DNA from: Malurus cyaneus samueli
Lineage: Eukaryota; Chordata; Aves; Passeriformes; Maluridae
DNA length: 64,000 nt
Assembly: GCA_009741485.1 (NCBI GenBank)
Contig: VKON01002658.1
Location: 1,480,831 to 1,544,830 of the forward strand
Direction of reading: 5' to 3'
Below the pieces are notes generated by a model. It did no database searches, was not told the DNA's origin, and saw only the letters and a list, made by a program, of their open reading frames with translations. Each line of letters opens with the position of its first letter. Position 1 is the stretch's first letter. A program made the translations under genes and the position numbers. This document shows positions 1 to 12,137 of the stretch, in pieces.

Positions 1-1289
1 GATTGATTTATTCCCTGATTTCTCAAATTGAAAAGCGCTGCTTTGCGTTAACACACCAGGATGGAAAATTGAACAATAAAGTGATGCAGCTCGAGAATTC
101 AGGCAATCGACGCGCTGGGCCCCGACCTCCCCCGCAAAACCCTAAAATTATAGCCAGCTACGGGAGAAATAATGCTTAAAATGATATTGGTTTTTATGAA
201 CGTGAGGCAATATGTAGACTTCAGTTGCTCCTCTTTCGTCGCCATTTACACAACTCGGTCCAGCTCCATCCGGGAGAGAGAAATGACTCCAGCCACGACG
301 ATCTGAGTTGCACTCTAACCTGCCAGAATACTGAGAAAAAAATCACCTATCCATATCCTGCTTAAAAATCACCAAACACAAAGAAAACAAAACAAACAAT
401 AATAAATCAGGGCATATTATACTGCTACTCCCATCTCGAATCAAACCACGCAGTATTCCCGGAAGACAATCCCAAGACATCCCCAGTCACGATACGGATG
501 TGAGCAGCGCGTCAAGCTCCAACTGATATCCCTTGTTTCCGTCTTCCACGCGAGGCGTATGGTTGGACCCTCCTTCAGGAGCGCCGCAAGCGTACTCACA
601 CGGAGTTGAAGATCTGCTCGTCCTTGGCGTGCACCTGAGAACCCATCTGTGGCAAGCTGTGGACAGATCAATCAAAGCCTCAGATTTGCGCCGGCTGCTA
701 TGAATAGAGGTCTTAATTCCCGAGCCTCACCCCAGCTCGCATCTGTCACAACACACAACCTGGAAATATGCTAGCATGTTGCATAGATAGCCACAGACCA
801 AGACTCAACTATGCTCTAGAGCTGCAGCGATTTGCGACGTCTAGTGGTAAGACTCAAGTGTTCTGCCTTTTCTTTTTGTCTTCATTTTCTCAAAAATTCC
901 ACTCTTTTTGGTCACTTGTGATATTTATATTCATTTTAGAGCATCCGTATCTCTCAGCTGACAACAAACCTTGCTAAATGCAATAAAATATTGCGTAGAG
1001 AGAGCTCCTTGTCAGAGAGCTGGCAGCGCTGGCAAACAGTTTGAACACTTTTCCTGTGTTGAAGTCCAGTCAAACAGAACAGATGCAGTGAGACTTGTAG
1101 CTGGTTGTGTAGATCTGAGGATTCTTCACGCTCCGCGAGTAGTGCTGTCAATAACACAAAACGCAAAGAGTCAATGTAGAAATTCCTTGAAAGATCCCCT
1201 GTGTATCAGAGAAATTCGCGACTGAAGGGTGGAGGAGGAGAGCAGGGATTTCTTTTCTGCCTATTCAAAATTTGCTCCCTCGATCTCGT
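1..1289. other. Low-quality non-coding sequence
   Basis: No recognisable gene or repeat family. The irregular sequence with scattered CTA and TAG insertions resembles the 1.5-4.2 kb block. Any gene content would be hidden by errors. Confidence 0.5.
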
Positions 1290-1530
1290 TGCTGTGTGAT
1301 CAGTCACCCACAATCCCATTAGTTACTGGGGTTGGCTGCCTCGTAAAATACCAACAATGCCCCAGCCAATGGCTGCTATCTTCCTCTCATCAAATACAAC
1401 AACTCAACCCTAGGAATTAAAGCAGGCATTTTCATCCAGTAAAATCGCCTAACCCGTCCCCCAATACTCGCAAGAGCATGTAGCTGGTGTTCTCTACACC
1501 CCAGTGAAAAAGCTACTTTCACCCTGAAAG
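1290..1530 (-). repeat. Degraded reverse copy of the ~380-bp satellite
   Basis: In reverse complement the order TTCAGGGTGAAAGT, GATGAAAATGCCTGC, TAATTCCTAGG and GCAGCCAACCCCAGTA matches the satellite unit with many small indels. It suggests that the palindrome extends to near the window start. Confidence 0.55.
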
Positions 1531-3419
1531 CTTTACAGTCTAGCAATGAGACACTTCGTCACTCCTCCAGCCTACATCCGTCTAGAGCTGCTAGAAATAT
1601 TGTGTCGCAATGCTCTTCGTGTCTATAGACTGCACCTCGCAATCTCATTAGAATCTCTCAAATCCCCGGAAGGGAGACTTTGCAGACGACTCAGAGATGA
1701 CTCACCACTAGACTTTCTGTGGTTTGAACTGGAGTATCAAGCAGTCATCAAGCCTCTCTCTGCCTCTAAAAAGACTAGCCAATAGATCAACAGAGAGTAT
1801 TTAGACAAATCATACCCCTACTTCTGTGAGTGAGTGTTTTGTGTGCCAGCGCCGCACATTTCGCCATTGTAATCCTGCGCGGATTGGGCTCTGATTTAGA
1901 AGCCCAGCCCTATAGTCCACCAGCTTCTCATGCTAACACTACAAAACAACACCCCAGAAATTTACTGCCATGCAGTTTGCATTCCAGCCCCATGGAGGCT
2001 TCGCCTCCACCGATGATGAGAGAGCTGTGAATATGCTCATACTTATGTTCAGCAACTCATCTCTTTGCGACTATTTATATGTTTTATCAAACCTTCATTC
2101 CTCGAGCCGGCTATCTCTGGTAGGCTGCTATAACAATTTAGCAAGTATATCGGTTGCCTAATTGATCTGCAACGATCCTATCTTCTCTATCTCTTATATC
2201 TCTATGGTAATCATATATCTCTAGAGCACTTCACTAACTTAGTGTGATCATCTATTAGTCCCACTAAAGATTCTACGTCCCCAATAAATGCTCTCTCTTC
2301 TCTCTGAATCAACCTCATATATCACTACTCTAGACTGTTACTAATCATATCTCTCTCTACACTTCTGACGGAGTTCCAGCGTCCCACCCTTTCCGAGTTT
2401 TTTACTCTTCCTCTTCTCCTAATTATTCGCAGCTCTATATCTTCAACCACGTCTGCTCTTTCCTTCTCATCTATATATCTATCTACCCCGAATCATTTTA
2501 TGTATCTAGTTTCAATGCCTATAGAGCGAACTGCCTCTATCATATCTATCGCTCTCTCTACCACCTGCGCATAAATCCTATTGCACCCTTCGCGTGTTAT
2601 AGATACTCTCACTTCCTCAGCCTCACCTGTAGGCTGCTTAAATAATGGATCCGTTTTCGAGAACTGAGACCTCAGCTTGAATCTCTTGACATTGTCCAGA
2701 CCAGGAGACGAGACCTGACGTTCTATCTCCTCTCTCCGGATCTATCATCTATCATATAATCTATATATATCTATTCTTCTATTTCTAATAGATTCTCCAT
2801 CTGAGTGTGACCTGCCCTCTACCGTTCTCCTCTTAAGTTGCGTAACTTCTTATACTCTCTATCTCCTCGCTCTCATCTATTTCTGCTTGCTTCTATACTC
2901 ACAAACTACTCTATCTATCTAATATATCTCTCTTTCATCTCTATGGCCTCTCTTATCACACGCTACCTTCGATACCCTATCTTTCATGTTCTACCTTGAT
3001 TCCTCAGTTAAATCTACTTCACACCCGATTATTAATATATCTCTCTATCTCTCTCTATCTCTAATCATCCTATCTATATCTATATTATTTTATATATTAT
3101 AAATCTATATCTCATTATTATATCTTCTCTCTCACTCTTATTCATCTCTTATTTGGGAAATCTCTATCTCCACCATCTATACTCTAATCCACTACTCTCT
3201 CTAATATAATCACGCCCAGAGTGCTATCATATATATATCTCTAATTTACTATCATAATATCTATGATATTATTCTCCATATTGCTCCTATATACCTATAT
3301 CCCTATATTATCTGTTTCTTGCTCTTGTCTAAATATCATGAGCCGCTAGATTCGCGATCTACGCCATCCCACATATATAATACGACCGTGTGAGATAGCA
3401 TTCTATCTCTATACAAGTT
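1531..3419. other. TCTA/TATA-rich, probably corrupted sequence
   Basis: About 1.9 kb, increasingly composed of TCTATCTC, CTCTAT and ATATAT words without a fixed period, between recognisable satellite fragments. It is not a clean microsatellite. Its position between two reverse satellite copies suggests satellite DNA overlaid with base-calling errors. Confidence 0.5.
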
Positions 3420-3690
3420 CGCTCAGAGCTGAGCTGTTGCTTTATGCCCAGCAAAATCTCTTTTCACCCTATACTTTATAAATCTCTCTATCCTCTATCT
3501 CTCTATCTTATCTTCTTGTAAAATATTGGTGTGAATATCTTTGCAAACTGCACCTCAGGTCGTGAATTCCTTTTCGGAATGCAGAGCCCAGAGACTGAAC
3601 CCATATCTTATATCTGTCTTTCCTGGACTGCACATCAAATACAAATTCAGATATTTTTATTAAAATCCCATCTTGAGGGTGTGCTCTATC
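3420..3690 (-). repeat. Reverse copy of the ~380-bp satellite (left outer end)
   Basis: Reverse complement shows CAAGATGGGATTTTAATAAA, GGAATTCACGACCTG, GGTGCAGTTTGCAAAGATAT, TTCACACCAATATTTTAC and GGTGAAAAGAGATTTTGCTG in the same order as the right-hand units. It pairs with the first right unit (about 22980-23240). Confidence 0.85.
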
Positions 3691-4164
3691 TCTCTCAATG
3701 TCCCACTGAGTCTCTGTATTATTTTCTTATTATTAATATATACAGCAGGAACTTATCTGGAAGGACTATTATTATTTCTTATTTCTATCTTTATTTCTCC
3801 TCAACTATCTTTTATTCCTCTTAATTCCTTATTTTTTCTTTTTTTTCCTCTCTTTTCTTTATCTTTTTTTTCCTTTCTTTATTCTCTATTATTTTCTATC
3901 TCATTCATTTATATAATTCTAATATTTTATTCATTCTTCTATCTCTATTCTATGTACTCTATTTCTATCTCTATCTATATCTCTCTTATCTGCATCCCTT
4001 CTATTCCATCTCCTTTCTTATTCTTGCCAGCTATTATTTTCTCTATCTCTTTTATTTATATGTAATATAATCTTCTATTATTCATCTCTCGATCTCTTGA
4101 CTATCTCATTATATATTGGCTCTCGTCTCTATGATCATTCATTAAATATATCTTTCTGATCTCT
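3691..4164. repeat. Pyrimidine-rich low-complexity tract
   Basis: T/C-rich sequence (TTTTTCTTTT, TCTATCTC words), free of stops in one plus frame only because of composition. It continues the noisy block up to the start of clean left-arm sequence. Confidence 0.6.
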
Positions 4165-4425
4165 AATGTCCTGTTTCACTTTGCATCTCCCTCTAATCTT
4201 ATTGATTTATAGTTTTTCTTTGAACCTCAGCTGATTATTCCAGACCAAAAACCCTTCAAAGAGGGCTAGGTTTTGAGGAAAGATAAAACATTCATGTTTT
4301 ACTTCTCTTGGTAAGATCTAACAAACGTTCATTTATTTTTAACAGCAACCCACATCCTCATATAACAATCTCTGGGGAGTCCTGTGCTCCTTTCCATCAG
4401 TGCTCTCTCTTCTTTGTGGGAAAAA
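4165..4425. repeat. Outer unique segment of the left arm
   Basis: Single-copy-like sequence pairing in reverse complement with about 22315-22570. Shared words include GGTTTTGGTCTGGAAT with CAGCTGAGGTT and the run GATGCAAAGTGAA. It shows that the palindrome extends beyond the 175-bp satellite. Confidence 0.75.
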
Positions 4426-5330
4426 AACCCAAAACCCTGAGAGCTTTGTCTGTGTTTCACCCTTGAACCTTTTCCCCAGTCCATGTTTCCATGGAATCCC
4501 TGTCTGCTCTGCCTCAGACTCTCCTTTCGCCCAGAATCATCATTGGGGTCCCTGGATGATGCAGAGGATTTGGATCAGCAACACTCCTGCCTGCAAGAAG
4601 CAACCCAAACCCTGACAGCTTCCTCTCTGTTCATCTAACCCTGCCCTCGTGTTCCATGGCATCCCTGTCCTGCTCGCCTCATACTCTCCTTTCTGCCCAG
4701 AAATCAATCATTTTTGGGTCCATTCCCCACTCCCAGGATCCCAGGTTTGGGATCAGTGCACTCCTGCCCGTGCAGAAGCAAACCCAAACCTCTGACAGCT
4801 TTCCGTGTCCATCCCTGACCCTTTCCCAGTCATGTTCCCATGGTATCCCTGTCCCTCTGTGCCTGGACTCTCCTTTCTGGCCCAGGAATCTCATTTGGGG
4901 TCCCTGGATGGTGCAGGGTGGTTGGGATCATGCATTCCTGCCTCAAGAGCAAACCCAAACCCTGAGAGTTTCGTGTGTTCCATCCCTGAAATCCTTCCCC
5001 AGTCCATATTTCCATGGCATCCCCCTGCTCTGCCTGATCTCCTTTCTGCCAGAAATCATCATTTGGATCATCCCACTCAGGATCCCAATTTGGGATCAGT
5101 GCACCCTGCCCGCAGAAGCAAACCCAAAGCCCTGAGAGTTTCTGTTTTTCATCCCTGAATCCTTCCCCAGTCCATATTTCCATGGCATCCCTGTCCTGCT
5201 CTGCCTTCAGACTCTCCTTCTCCAGAATCATCATTTGGGATCCCATTCCCCACTCCAGGATCCCAAATTTGGATCAGTGCACTCCTGCCCGTGCAAAAAA
5301 AACCCAAACCCCTGAGAGCTTCCTTGGGAA
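4425..5330 (+). repeat. ~175-bp satellite array, plus orientation (left arm)
   Basis: Five to six tandem units start near 4425, 4602, 4781, 4952, 5121 and 5301 (spacings 169-180 bp), each beginning AACCCAAA..CTGA.AGC and containing CATGGYATCCCTGTC and CTCCTTTCTG-like words. The same unit occurs in reverse at 5745-6400. Not a recognised family to me. Confidence 0.9.
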
Positions 5331-5745
5331 GATCCCAAGCCAAAGGATCCTGAGAGGAACCTCAGAGGGCAAAGCAGCCTGGGGCACAGGGCAGGGAGCC
5401 AGAGGCAGCAGTGCCAGCTGCCTGGGAGGTCTCTGCCAGCTCCAAAATCCCTGCCTGGCACAGAATTCCCTCGCTCCTGCAGGATCAACACTCCTCAGAG
5501 GAACCTGAAGCTCTGATCTGTGCCACCCAGGGCACAGAGGAGCCGCTGTGGATTGAGAGGGGATGCTGTGGGATCTCTCTGACTCAGGCCCAGGAATGCC
5601 CCTTTTTTGAATTAAATAGACACACGGCTCCTGGTGTGATTCATTTGTTGGAGAAGCTCCTTTAATCCCTCTGCAGCTCTGCTGATAGCTCAGAGCCAAC
5701 CAGGCTGGCTGCTCCAAACACCCTGCACACCCGGGTGGCTGCAGC
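5330..5745. repeat. Core between head-to-head 175-bp arrays (left arm)
   Basis: About 415 bp of non-satellite sequence separating the plus- and minus-oriented 175-bp arrays; its mirror copy is at about 20930-21360. No coding potential beyond chance frames. It has short words such as GGAACCTCAGAGGGCAAAGC and CTCTGACTCAGGCCCAGG. Confidence 0.8.
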
Positions 5746-6400
5746 GGGAATGGGACCCCAAATGATGATTCCTGGGCAGAAAGGAGAGTCTGAGGCAGAG
5801 CAGGACAGGGATACCATGGGAACACGGGAAAGGGCTCAGGGATGAAACACAGAGGAAGCTGTCAGAGCTTTGGGTTTGCTTCTCTTCGGGGCAGGAGTGC
5901 ACTGATCCCAAACCTGGGATCCTGGGAGTGGGGAATGGGATCCCAAATGATGATTTTCTGGGCAGAAAGGAGAGTCTGAGGCAGAGCAGGACAGGGATGC
6001 CATGGGAACATGGGGAAAGGGCTCAGGGATGAAACACAGAGAAAGCTGTCAGAGCTTTGGGTTTGCTTCTCTGCGAGGCAGGAGTGTGCTGATCCCAAAT
6101 CCACTCTGCACCATCCCAGGGACCCCAAATGATGGTTCCTGGGCAGAAAGGAGAGTCCAGGCCAGAGAGGACAGGGATACCATGGGAATATGGACTGGGG
6201 AAAAGGTTCAGGGGTGAAACACAGAGGAAGCTGTCAGGGCTTTGGGTTTGCTTCTCTTCTTCCCAAACCCGGGATCCTGGGAGTGGGGAAGGGATCCCAA
6301 ATTGATTTCGGGCAGAAAGGAGAGTCTGAGGCAGAGCAGGCGGATGCCATGAGAACACAGGGAAAGGATTCAGGATGAAACACAAAATCCTGTGTGCCAC
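5745..6400 (-). repeat. ~175-bp satellite array, minus orientation (left arm)
   Basis: Three to four units of the same satellite in reverse complement. The TTGGGTTTG words lie at 5870, 6057 and 6242 (spacing 185-187 bp). Together with 4425-5330 this makes a second, smaller inverted repeat inside the arm. Confidence 0.9.
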
Positions 6401-9400
6401 CAGAGCAAAATGAAAGCAGATGAAACCTCCATCCTTCCCATAAATGCCTTTCCACAAACACCAAAGTGATCAAGCTTTGCCAATGACAACAACCATGGGA
6501 GCCGAGTTTTTATTGGGACAGAAATAGGATTTTCCATCCCTGCCTGTCTTTAATAAACAGCAAGCCCAAATCCAACCCCTTCACTTTGCTGGGGACATTG
6601 TTCCACTCCTTCCAGAGGTGCCTGCCTTCCTTCTACTGCTGGAGGGTACCTAAGGTGTCACTGAGAAAAAAAAAAAAAAATCCCATTATTTATCCCCTGC
6701 CCAAGCAGAAATTTTCAACAAACCACTGAAACTTTCAGTGCTGTCTTAACAGGCACCCTCCAGCCAGCAAATTTGGAAAAACACATAAAAAGAAGGGAGA
6801 GAAGTCTGGTAACCACAAGTTCCTCAGTGCATTTGCCCTCTGACTAAGCTGGCTGTATTTTCATATAAAGGTGGCACAGGCAGCTTTTATCTGGGTGCTG
6901 CAACCTGAACATTTCCTGAAAATATTCCTGCTCTTCTGGCACTCCAGAAAAACTGACATATGCTACAAAATAAAAAAAAAAAAACCACCCACCCAGGTAT
7001 ATTTATACACAAGCAGATGCTCTCGTGTTTGTTTTTGTTGGTTTCTGTTTGTTTTTCTTTTTAAGAGACACGCAAAGATTTCCACGACACGCTTGATTTT
7101 CACTGAAGTGACAGCCAGCAGCCAGACCTACTTTCTGTGCTCTGCATTTCCTCTGGGTGGATTTTCCTGAACCACATTCCAAAGGTGCATCTCACCCCCC
7201 TCCCACAGAAACCCACAATTTTTGCTCTCTGCAACAACAGCTCCTGGCTGGGAAGGGGAGAAAAATGGAAAGGATTTTTGTGGTGGTGTTGTTTTCCACT
7301 GGAAGACAGCGACTCAACCCTCCCTGTCCTGAGTGAGCCCTGCAAAAAACAGCACCAACTTTGGGATTTGGGATCAACTGAGCTCCTTCCAGCTCAGGAA
7401 CTTTCCCCTGTCCTGGGGGGTCAGAGAGGAACCCAAAAAATGCTGAAGGTGGGAAGCCACGAGCCTGAGGGCATCCTCACAACACAAATCCCATGTTGAG
7501 ATGCTCTGGAAGCTGCTCTGCTGATCCCAAATCAGAGCTGGGAAATGGTTGTTATAAAATCCCAAATGCTTTGAGGGGTGTGGGTGGGTTTGAGGGAAAT
7601 GAAATGGCTTTTCCCCCTTTGTCCCTACAGCCCATCCCATCCCATTCCCTGCCCACTCTCTGGGCAGGTGACAGGATTTACACCCCAAGGCTTTGTGGCT
7701 GTGTTTGACAATGGTTTGGGCACAAAAAGAGCTGCTGGAATCATCTGGAAAAAGAGGGAGCAGCTGCCAGGAGCGCAGGGCTCCACAGAGTGCAGCAGAG
7801 AAAAGCCCCACTCACCCTCATCCAGCTGGCAGCCCTTTAGCAATCCCATAAAGCAGAAATGGGAAGGAAACTGGTCCCAAAGAGCTCCAGGAGGAAAAGG
7901 AACAGCGAGTGCCCCTGGAGGCTGCAGAGAATTCCCAGGGCAGGGATGAGATGGAGCTGAGGGCCAGGAGGAGCCCAGAGAGCACAGAATTGGGATTTTC
8001 CAGAAAGGACACAATTCTCTGGGATGTCCCTGCTGGGGAGGGGAGCTGCAGTGAGAGGAGGGGTGTCACAAACCCCTGGGTACTGAAAAACCACCCAAGC
8101 AGCTCTCCAGAGGGAAATCTCTCTCTCCAGGGAGATCTGCCAGCACTGACAGCCAGCTTTGGGGTTTGAGTCACTACAAAACTGACTGGGAGATTTATCA
8201 GCTCCCCCCAAACATCCAAGAATGAGATGTTCTCATCAAACACAGCTTTATCAGGAAGAGGAGATTTTGATTTAAACAAAACGTGGTGTCAATGCAGCCT
8301 GGGATGAATCTGAGTGCCCCAAACCCCAGGATTCCTCTGCTCATGAGGAAATCCCAATTCCTGCCTGCTGCTTCCCAACATCCCCTAAAAAACTCTGCCT
8401 TCGGGGCACCTTCTAAACCCTCTTTGGTTTGATTTGATTAAAAGGATGAGCCTTGGGATGTGTTTAGAGGAACCACTTTGTGTAACAGCACCAGAGCACT
8501 GAGCAGAAAATCACAAAATAAACCAGAAAAAACTCCCTGCTCTGCCCTCACCATTCCAACCATACACTCCTCTCCAGCATCCCAGGGGAGCAAAAGATCA
8601 ATTCCTCACCCCCTGAATCCACACAGGGAACTCCTCAGGGTTATTAATCCCACCCTGTTAATTATTAATCCATGTGAAGGGGCAGGGGGCCATTGGATCA
8701 AACTCAAACCTGATTTTTCTGCCACACCACGGGAATGGTTCCACCATCCCACCCCCCTCCAGCAGCGCTCCTGAGCTTTAATTGAGTTTTAACCCCGGTC
8801 CTTAATGCTATTTAAAGCCCAAAGTCAATATGGAATGAGCAGACTGAGCTCATCTCTGAAATAATTCAATGAGTTCAGCACGGCCTTATTCCCCTGCAGT
8901 TTGTGCTGCTGTGCAAAAAATCCCAGGGAATAAACGAATTCCACGCTCACAACGGTCCCATCCCAGCAGCTCACACGGATTTGGTGGCTCAGGTTGTGCA
9001 GGAAGGTGCCCAGATGAAAAGCTTTTTGTCTGCTTTTATTCAGATGGGATTTTTATTCTTTTTTTTTTTATTTTTTATTTTTTAAATTCTGCCTGCCAGT
9101 GCTGATCCAAGCCAGGCTCTGATAAAATCCTTTTGTCCCGGCAGGAACCCACTCAGCACTTTCCCCTCACAGGATAAATGGGGAGGGATTGCAGACAAAA
9201 CCACAAATGTGGTCACAAAAACACCAGCGGGCTGTCCCCATCCTCATCCCCACCCCATCCCTTTTTCCTGCTGCAGGAATGGAATTCTGCTTGGAAAAGG
9301 CTCACAAAAATCAAATTATCAATGGCAAATTATCAGTGGAAAATTATCAATGGCAAATTATCAGTGGAAAATTATCAGTGGAAAATTATCAGTGACAAAT

Positions 9401-10640
9401 TATCAGTGGCTGCAGATGCTCGTGCTGCTGTTCCATCCCACTTTGGTTACATTCCCCACTTTGGGAAAGCATCAATTCCTGCTCTGCTGTCACAAGGAAG
9501 ACCCCCTCAACCTAATGTTTTCCTCTGAGCCAAATCCTGGCTTTTCTGTCCAGGAAAAAGTAAAAAACCAGGAGCTGTCAGCACCTGAAGCGTTCCCAGT
9601 CCCACTCCAGCCTGTGAGAATCCCTGTGCTCCAAAATCCCAATATTCCAGTGCCTCACTCCATTCCTGATCCTTAAAATCCTCAGGAAAATCCAAAGAAT
9701 GGCTCATTTGTAAAATTTTCCAAAAAGAATTTTGGAAATTTGGTTGGGTTTAAAAGGAGATTCTGTCATCCTCTCACATTTCTGGGAGCTGAAGCCAAAT
9801 GAAACCCTCACTGCTCAGCAGATTCCCCAAAAATGCTGAAATATCACAAACCACAATGCACATCCAGGATTTTCTATGGAATTCTCAGGAATTCCCTCTG
9901 CTCAGGAAGATGGAAAACCAACAGGGCAGAGTTTCATGGATGGATTTAAACAGAGCAGGATCCATTTTTTAATCCACAACCACGGGGAAGGGGATTCTTT
10001 CAAAGGGAAATCCCACATTGGAATTGCAGAAAGGAGTGAGAAAATCTCCTCAGAGGCTCTGAAATTAATGAAGAGCAGCACTTGGGGAAATTCAAACTCC
10101 CTGAAATCCAGGAAATGGCTTTTCCTCGAGTGTTTGGGTTTCTAACACGGATTAAAACCGAGCTGAGCGAAATCCTGAGCCAAACTTAGAAAAAAAAAAA
10201 TTCATAAAATTGTTGCAAACTGCTCTGTCCCCTTGTCCCTCCAATCACAATATTAAATTCTCCTCTTATTATCACAAACTCTGTGCTATTCCCCCTCTTT
10301 CCTGAAGCTCTTATTTATTTTCAAATGAGTTTCCAGCTCACGGACTTCAAAGTGAAATTTAAAAAAAAATGTGAACGCTAAGGGCGCAAACTACTGCTGT
10401 CAAATTAAAAAAAATACATTTAATTTATTGCTTCTGCAAAACTTCACAATATTTTGGGGCTTCTCTTGTGATTTATACACAAATCTCTGGTTGCTGCTGC
10501 TGCTGTTGTGCTTCTAAAGTCGATTTTAAGATGAAAAAGGATGGAAATACTGCGGGGAAAAGAAGCAGATGGAGTGTTTACTTTTAAAAGCAATTAAATT
10601 GTTTTTTGGGGGCTAGAGATGTGTGTGGTGGTGAAAGATC
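6400..10640. other. Non-coding body of the left arm
   Basis: About 4.2 kb of apparently single-copy sequence (apart from its mirror at about 16.1-20.2 kb). It has no protein I recognise on either strand, no splice-linked exon series and no TE hallmark. The stretch 10140-10590 is AT-rich and is the best preserved between the arms. Confidence 0.6.
9312..9410 (+). repeat. 14-bp minisatellite (left arm)
   Basis: Seven copies of AAATTATCAGTGGA-like units, with CAATGG and CAGTGA variants. The mirror copy at 17288-17383 also has seven but in a different variant order. Confidence 0.9.
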
Positions 10641-11676
10641 CTGTGAGCATTCTGAGCAGGAATTCCACACCTAAAAAAAGGTCTTGGGGATGGAATGGGA
10701 ATTCTGTCAGCAGGGCCAGCTGTGTTTTTGTGGGGTGCAGGTAAAATTCGCTGTATCTGATGGGGAATTGACCCTTTTTGGGGGAGAATGAAGAGATTTG
10801 GGGTTTTCCAGTGATTTCCACTCATTTCACATCAGTGCATTGCCTGAGGAGCATTTTTAACCCCATGGAGGAGGAGCAGGGAGGGAAGGGACACCATTCC
10901 AATGGGAAATCAACATTTCCCCCACACTGAAACCAAAGAAACCCCAAAATGTGTCTGAGTCTGATCTTCACCTCACATTTGGCATGAAAAGGGAAATATG
11001 GACAGAATTTTGTTATTTACACTAAAAAACCACCCAAGGTAACAACCAAGCCCTTTCTGGGTGGACAGAGATGAAAAATGGGATTTTCAGCCCCTTTCTG
11101 GGATGAAAAATGGGATTTTTGCTGGCAAATCTGCAGCTGCTGTGGGTTTTCTCCTGTGAGCATTCTGAGCAGGAATTCCACACCTAAAAAAGTCCTTGGG
11201 GATGGAATGGGAATTCTGTCAGCAGGGCCAGCTGAGTTTTTGTGGGGTGCAGATAAAACCCTATGTATCTGATGGGGAACAGACCCTTTTTGGGGGTAGA
11301 ATGAAGAGATTTGGGGTTTTCCAATGATTTCCACAAATTTCTGGAGCCACACATCAGTGCATTGCCTGAGGAGCATTTTTAACCCCATGGAGGAGGAGCA
11401 GGGAGGGAAGGGACACCATTCCAAAGGGAAATCAACATTTCCCCCACACTGAACCCAAAGAAAACCCCAAAATGTGTCTGAGTCTGATCTTCACCCCACA
11501 TTTGGCATGAAAAGGGCAATATGGACAGAATTTTGTTATTTATACTAAAAAACCACCCAAAGTGCAAACCAAGCCCTTTCTGGGTGGACAGAGATGAAAA
11601 ATGGGATTTTCAGCCCCTTTCTGGGATGAAAAATGGGATTTTTGCTTGCAAATCTGCAGCTTCTGTGGGTTTTCTC
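10641..11676 (+). repeat. 513-bp tandem duplication, left arm only
   Basis: CTGTGAGCATTCTGAGCAGG starts at 10641 and again at 11154. Two copies of a ~513-bp unit follow each other, differing by scattered substitutions (for example AAAATTCGCTGTATC against AAAACCCTATGTATC). The right arm has one copy only, resembling the second copy in one part and the first in another. Confidence 0.92.
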
Positions 11677-12007
11677 CCCCAGTGCCTCCCCTGCAAGGCT
11701 CAAAGCATATAAAAACCCTGCAAAAAGCAGAATAAAGCCCTTTATTTCCCCAGTAATTATTGCTGCTGCATGGGTTTGGGAGATAAACACAGAGCTGGGC
11801 TGGGAGATGGAAACTGCCAATGCAAGAAGTGATTTAATTAGCAGCAGAATAACGAGGGGCCCTTAATGCAGCCCATAATAGCAACAGAGATGCTGCTCAG
11901 CAAAACTGAGCCACCAAACATCCCATGGATGGGAATTCCATCCAGTTATGCTGTGTTTTTTTAATCCATCTCCTAAATTCTGCACGTTTGGCTGCTGTCA
12001 GAAGGAG

Positions 12008-12112
12008 TTTTGGTGCTGAAATGTGTTTTATTGCTGGGGATGGATCCTCAGAGCCAGGCTGCAATTGAGATCTTTCTATTTGACTATTTTGGTGCTGAAA
12101 TCTGGTTTATTG
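12008..12112 (-). repeat. 80-bp satellite, left-arm remnant
   Basis: TTTTGGTGCTGAAAT starts at 12008 and again at 12087 (period 79). The array is cut by the 25-N gap. It is the reverse complement of the array at 13985-15245. Confidence 0.9.
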
Positions 12113-12137
12113 NNNNNNNNNNNNNNNNNNNNNNNNN
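12113..12137. other. Assembly gap of 25 N
   Basis: Exactly 25 unknown bases, inside the second unit of the left-arm copy of the 80-bp satellite. A fixed 25-N run is a placeholder rather than a measured size, so the real distance here is unknown. Confidence 0.99.

Larger units (their letters stand above)
3420..12112 (+). repeat. Left arm of giant inverted repeat
   Basis: Matches 13985-23240 in reverse complement. Checked pairings include 12008 with 15240, 10380 with 16315, 9312-9410 with 17383-17288, 8640 with 18020, 6660 with 19970, 4425 with 22290, 4165 with 22570, 3668 with 22993 and 3450 with 23200. The coordinate sums are nearly constant (~26.65-26.7 kb) outside 10.6-11.7 kb, so the arms are collinear. 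Sequence from about 4.2 kb on is clean. Degraded matches continue to about 1.3 kb. The arm contains no recognisable gene. Confidence 0.93.

Noticed and set aside
3531..4065. Frames of 97-130 codons of S, F, L and I
   Set aside because: Pyrimidine-rich low-complexity or corrupted sequence.
4656..6457. Several 100-180-codon frames in the left arm near 5 kb
   Set aside because: They follow the 175-bp satellite units, occur on both strands, and their mirror copies at 20-22 kb are broken by indels.
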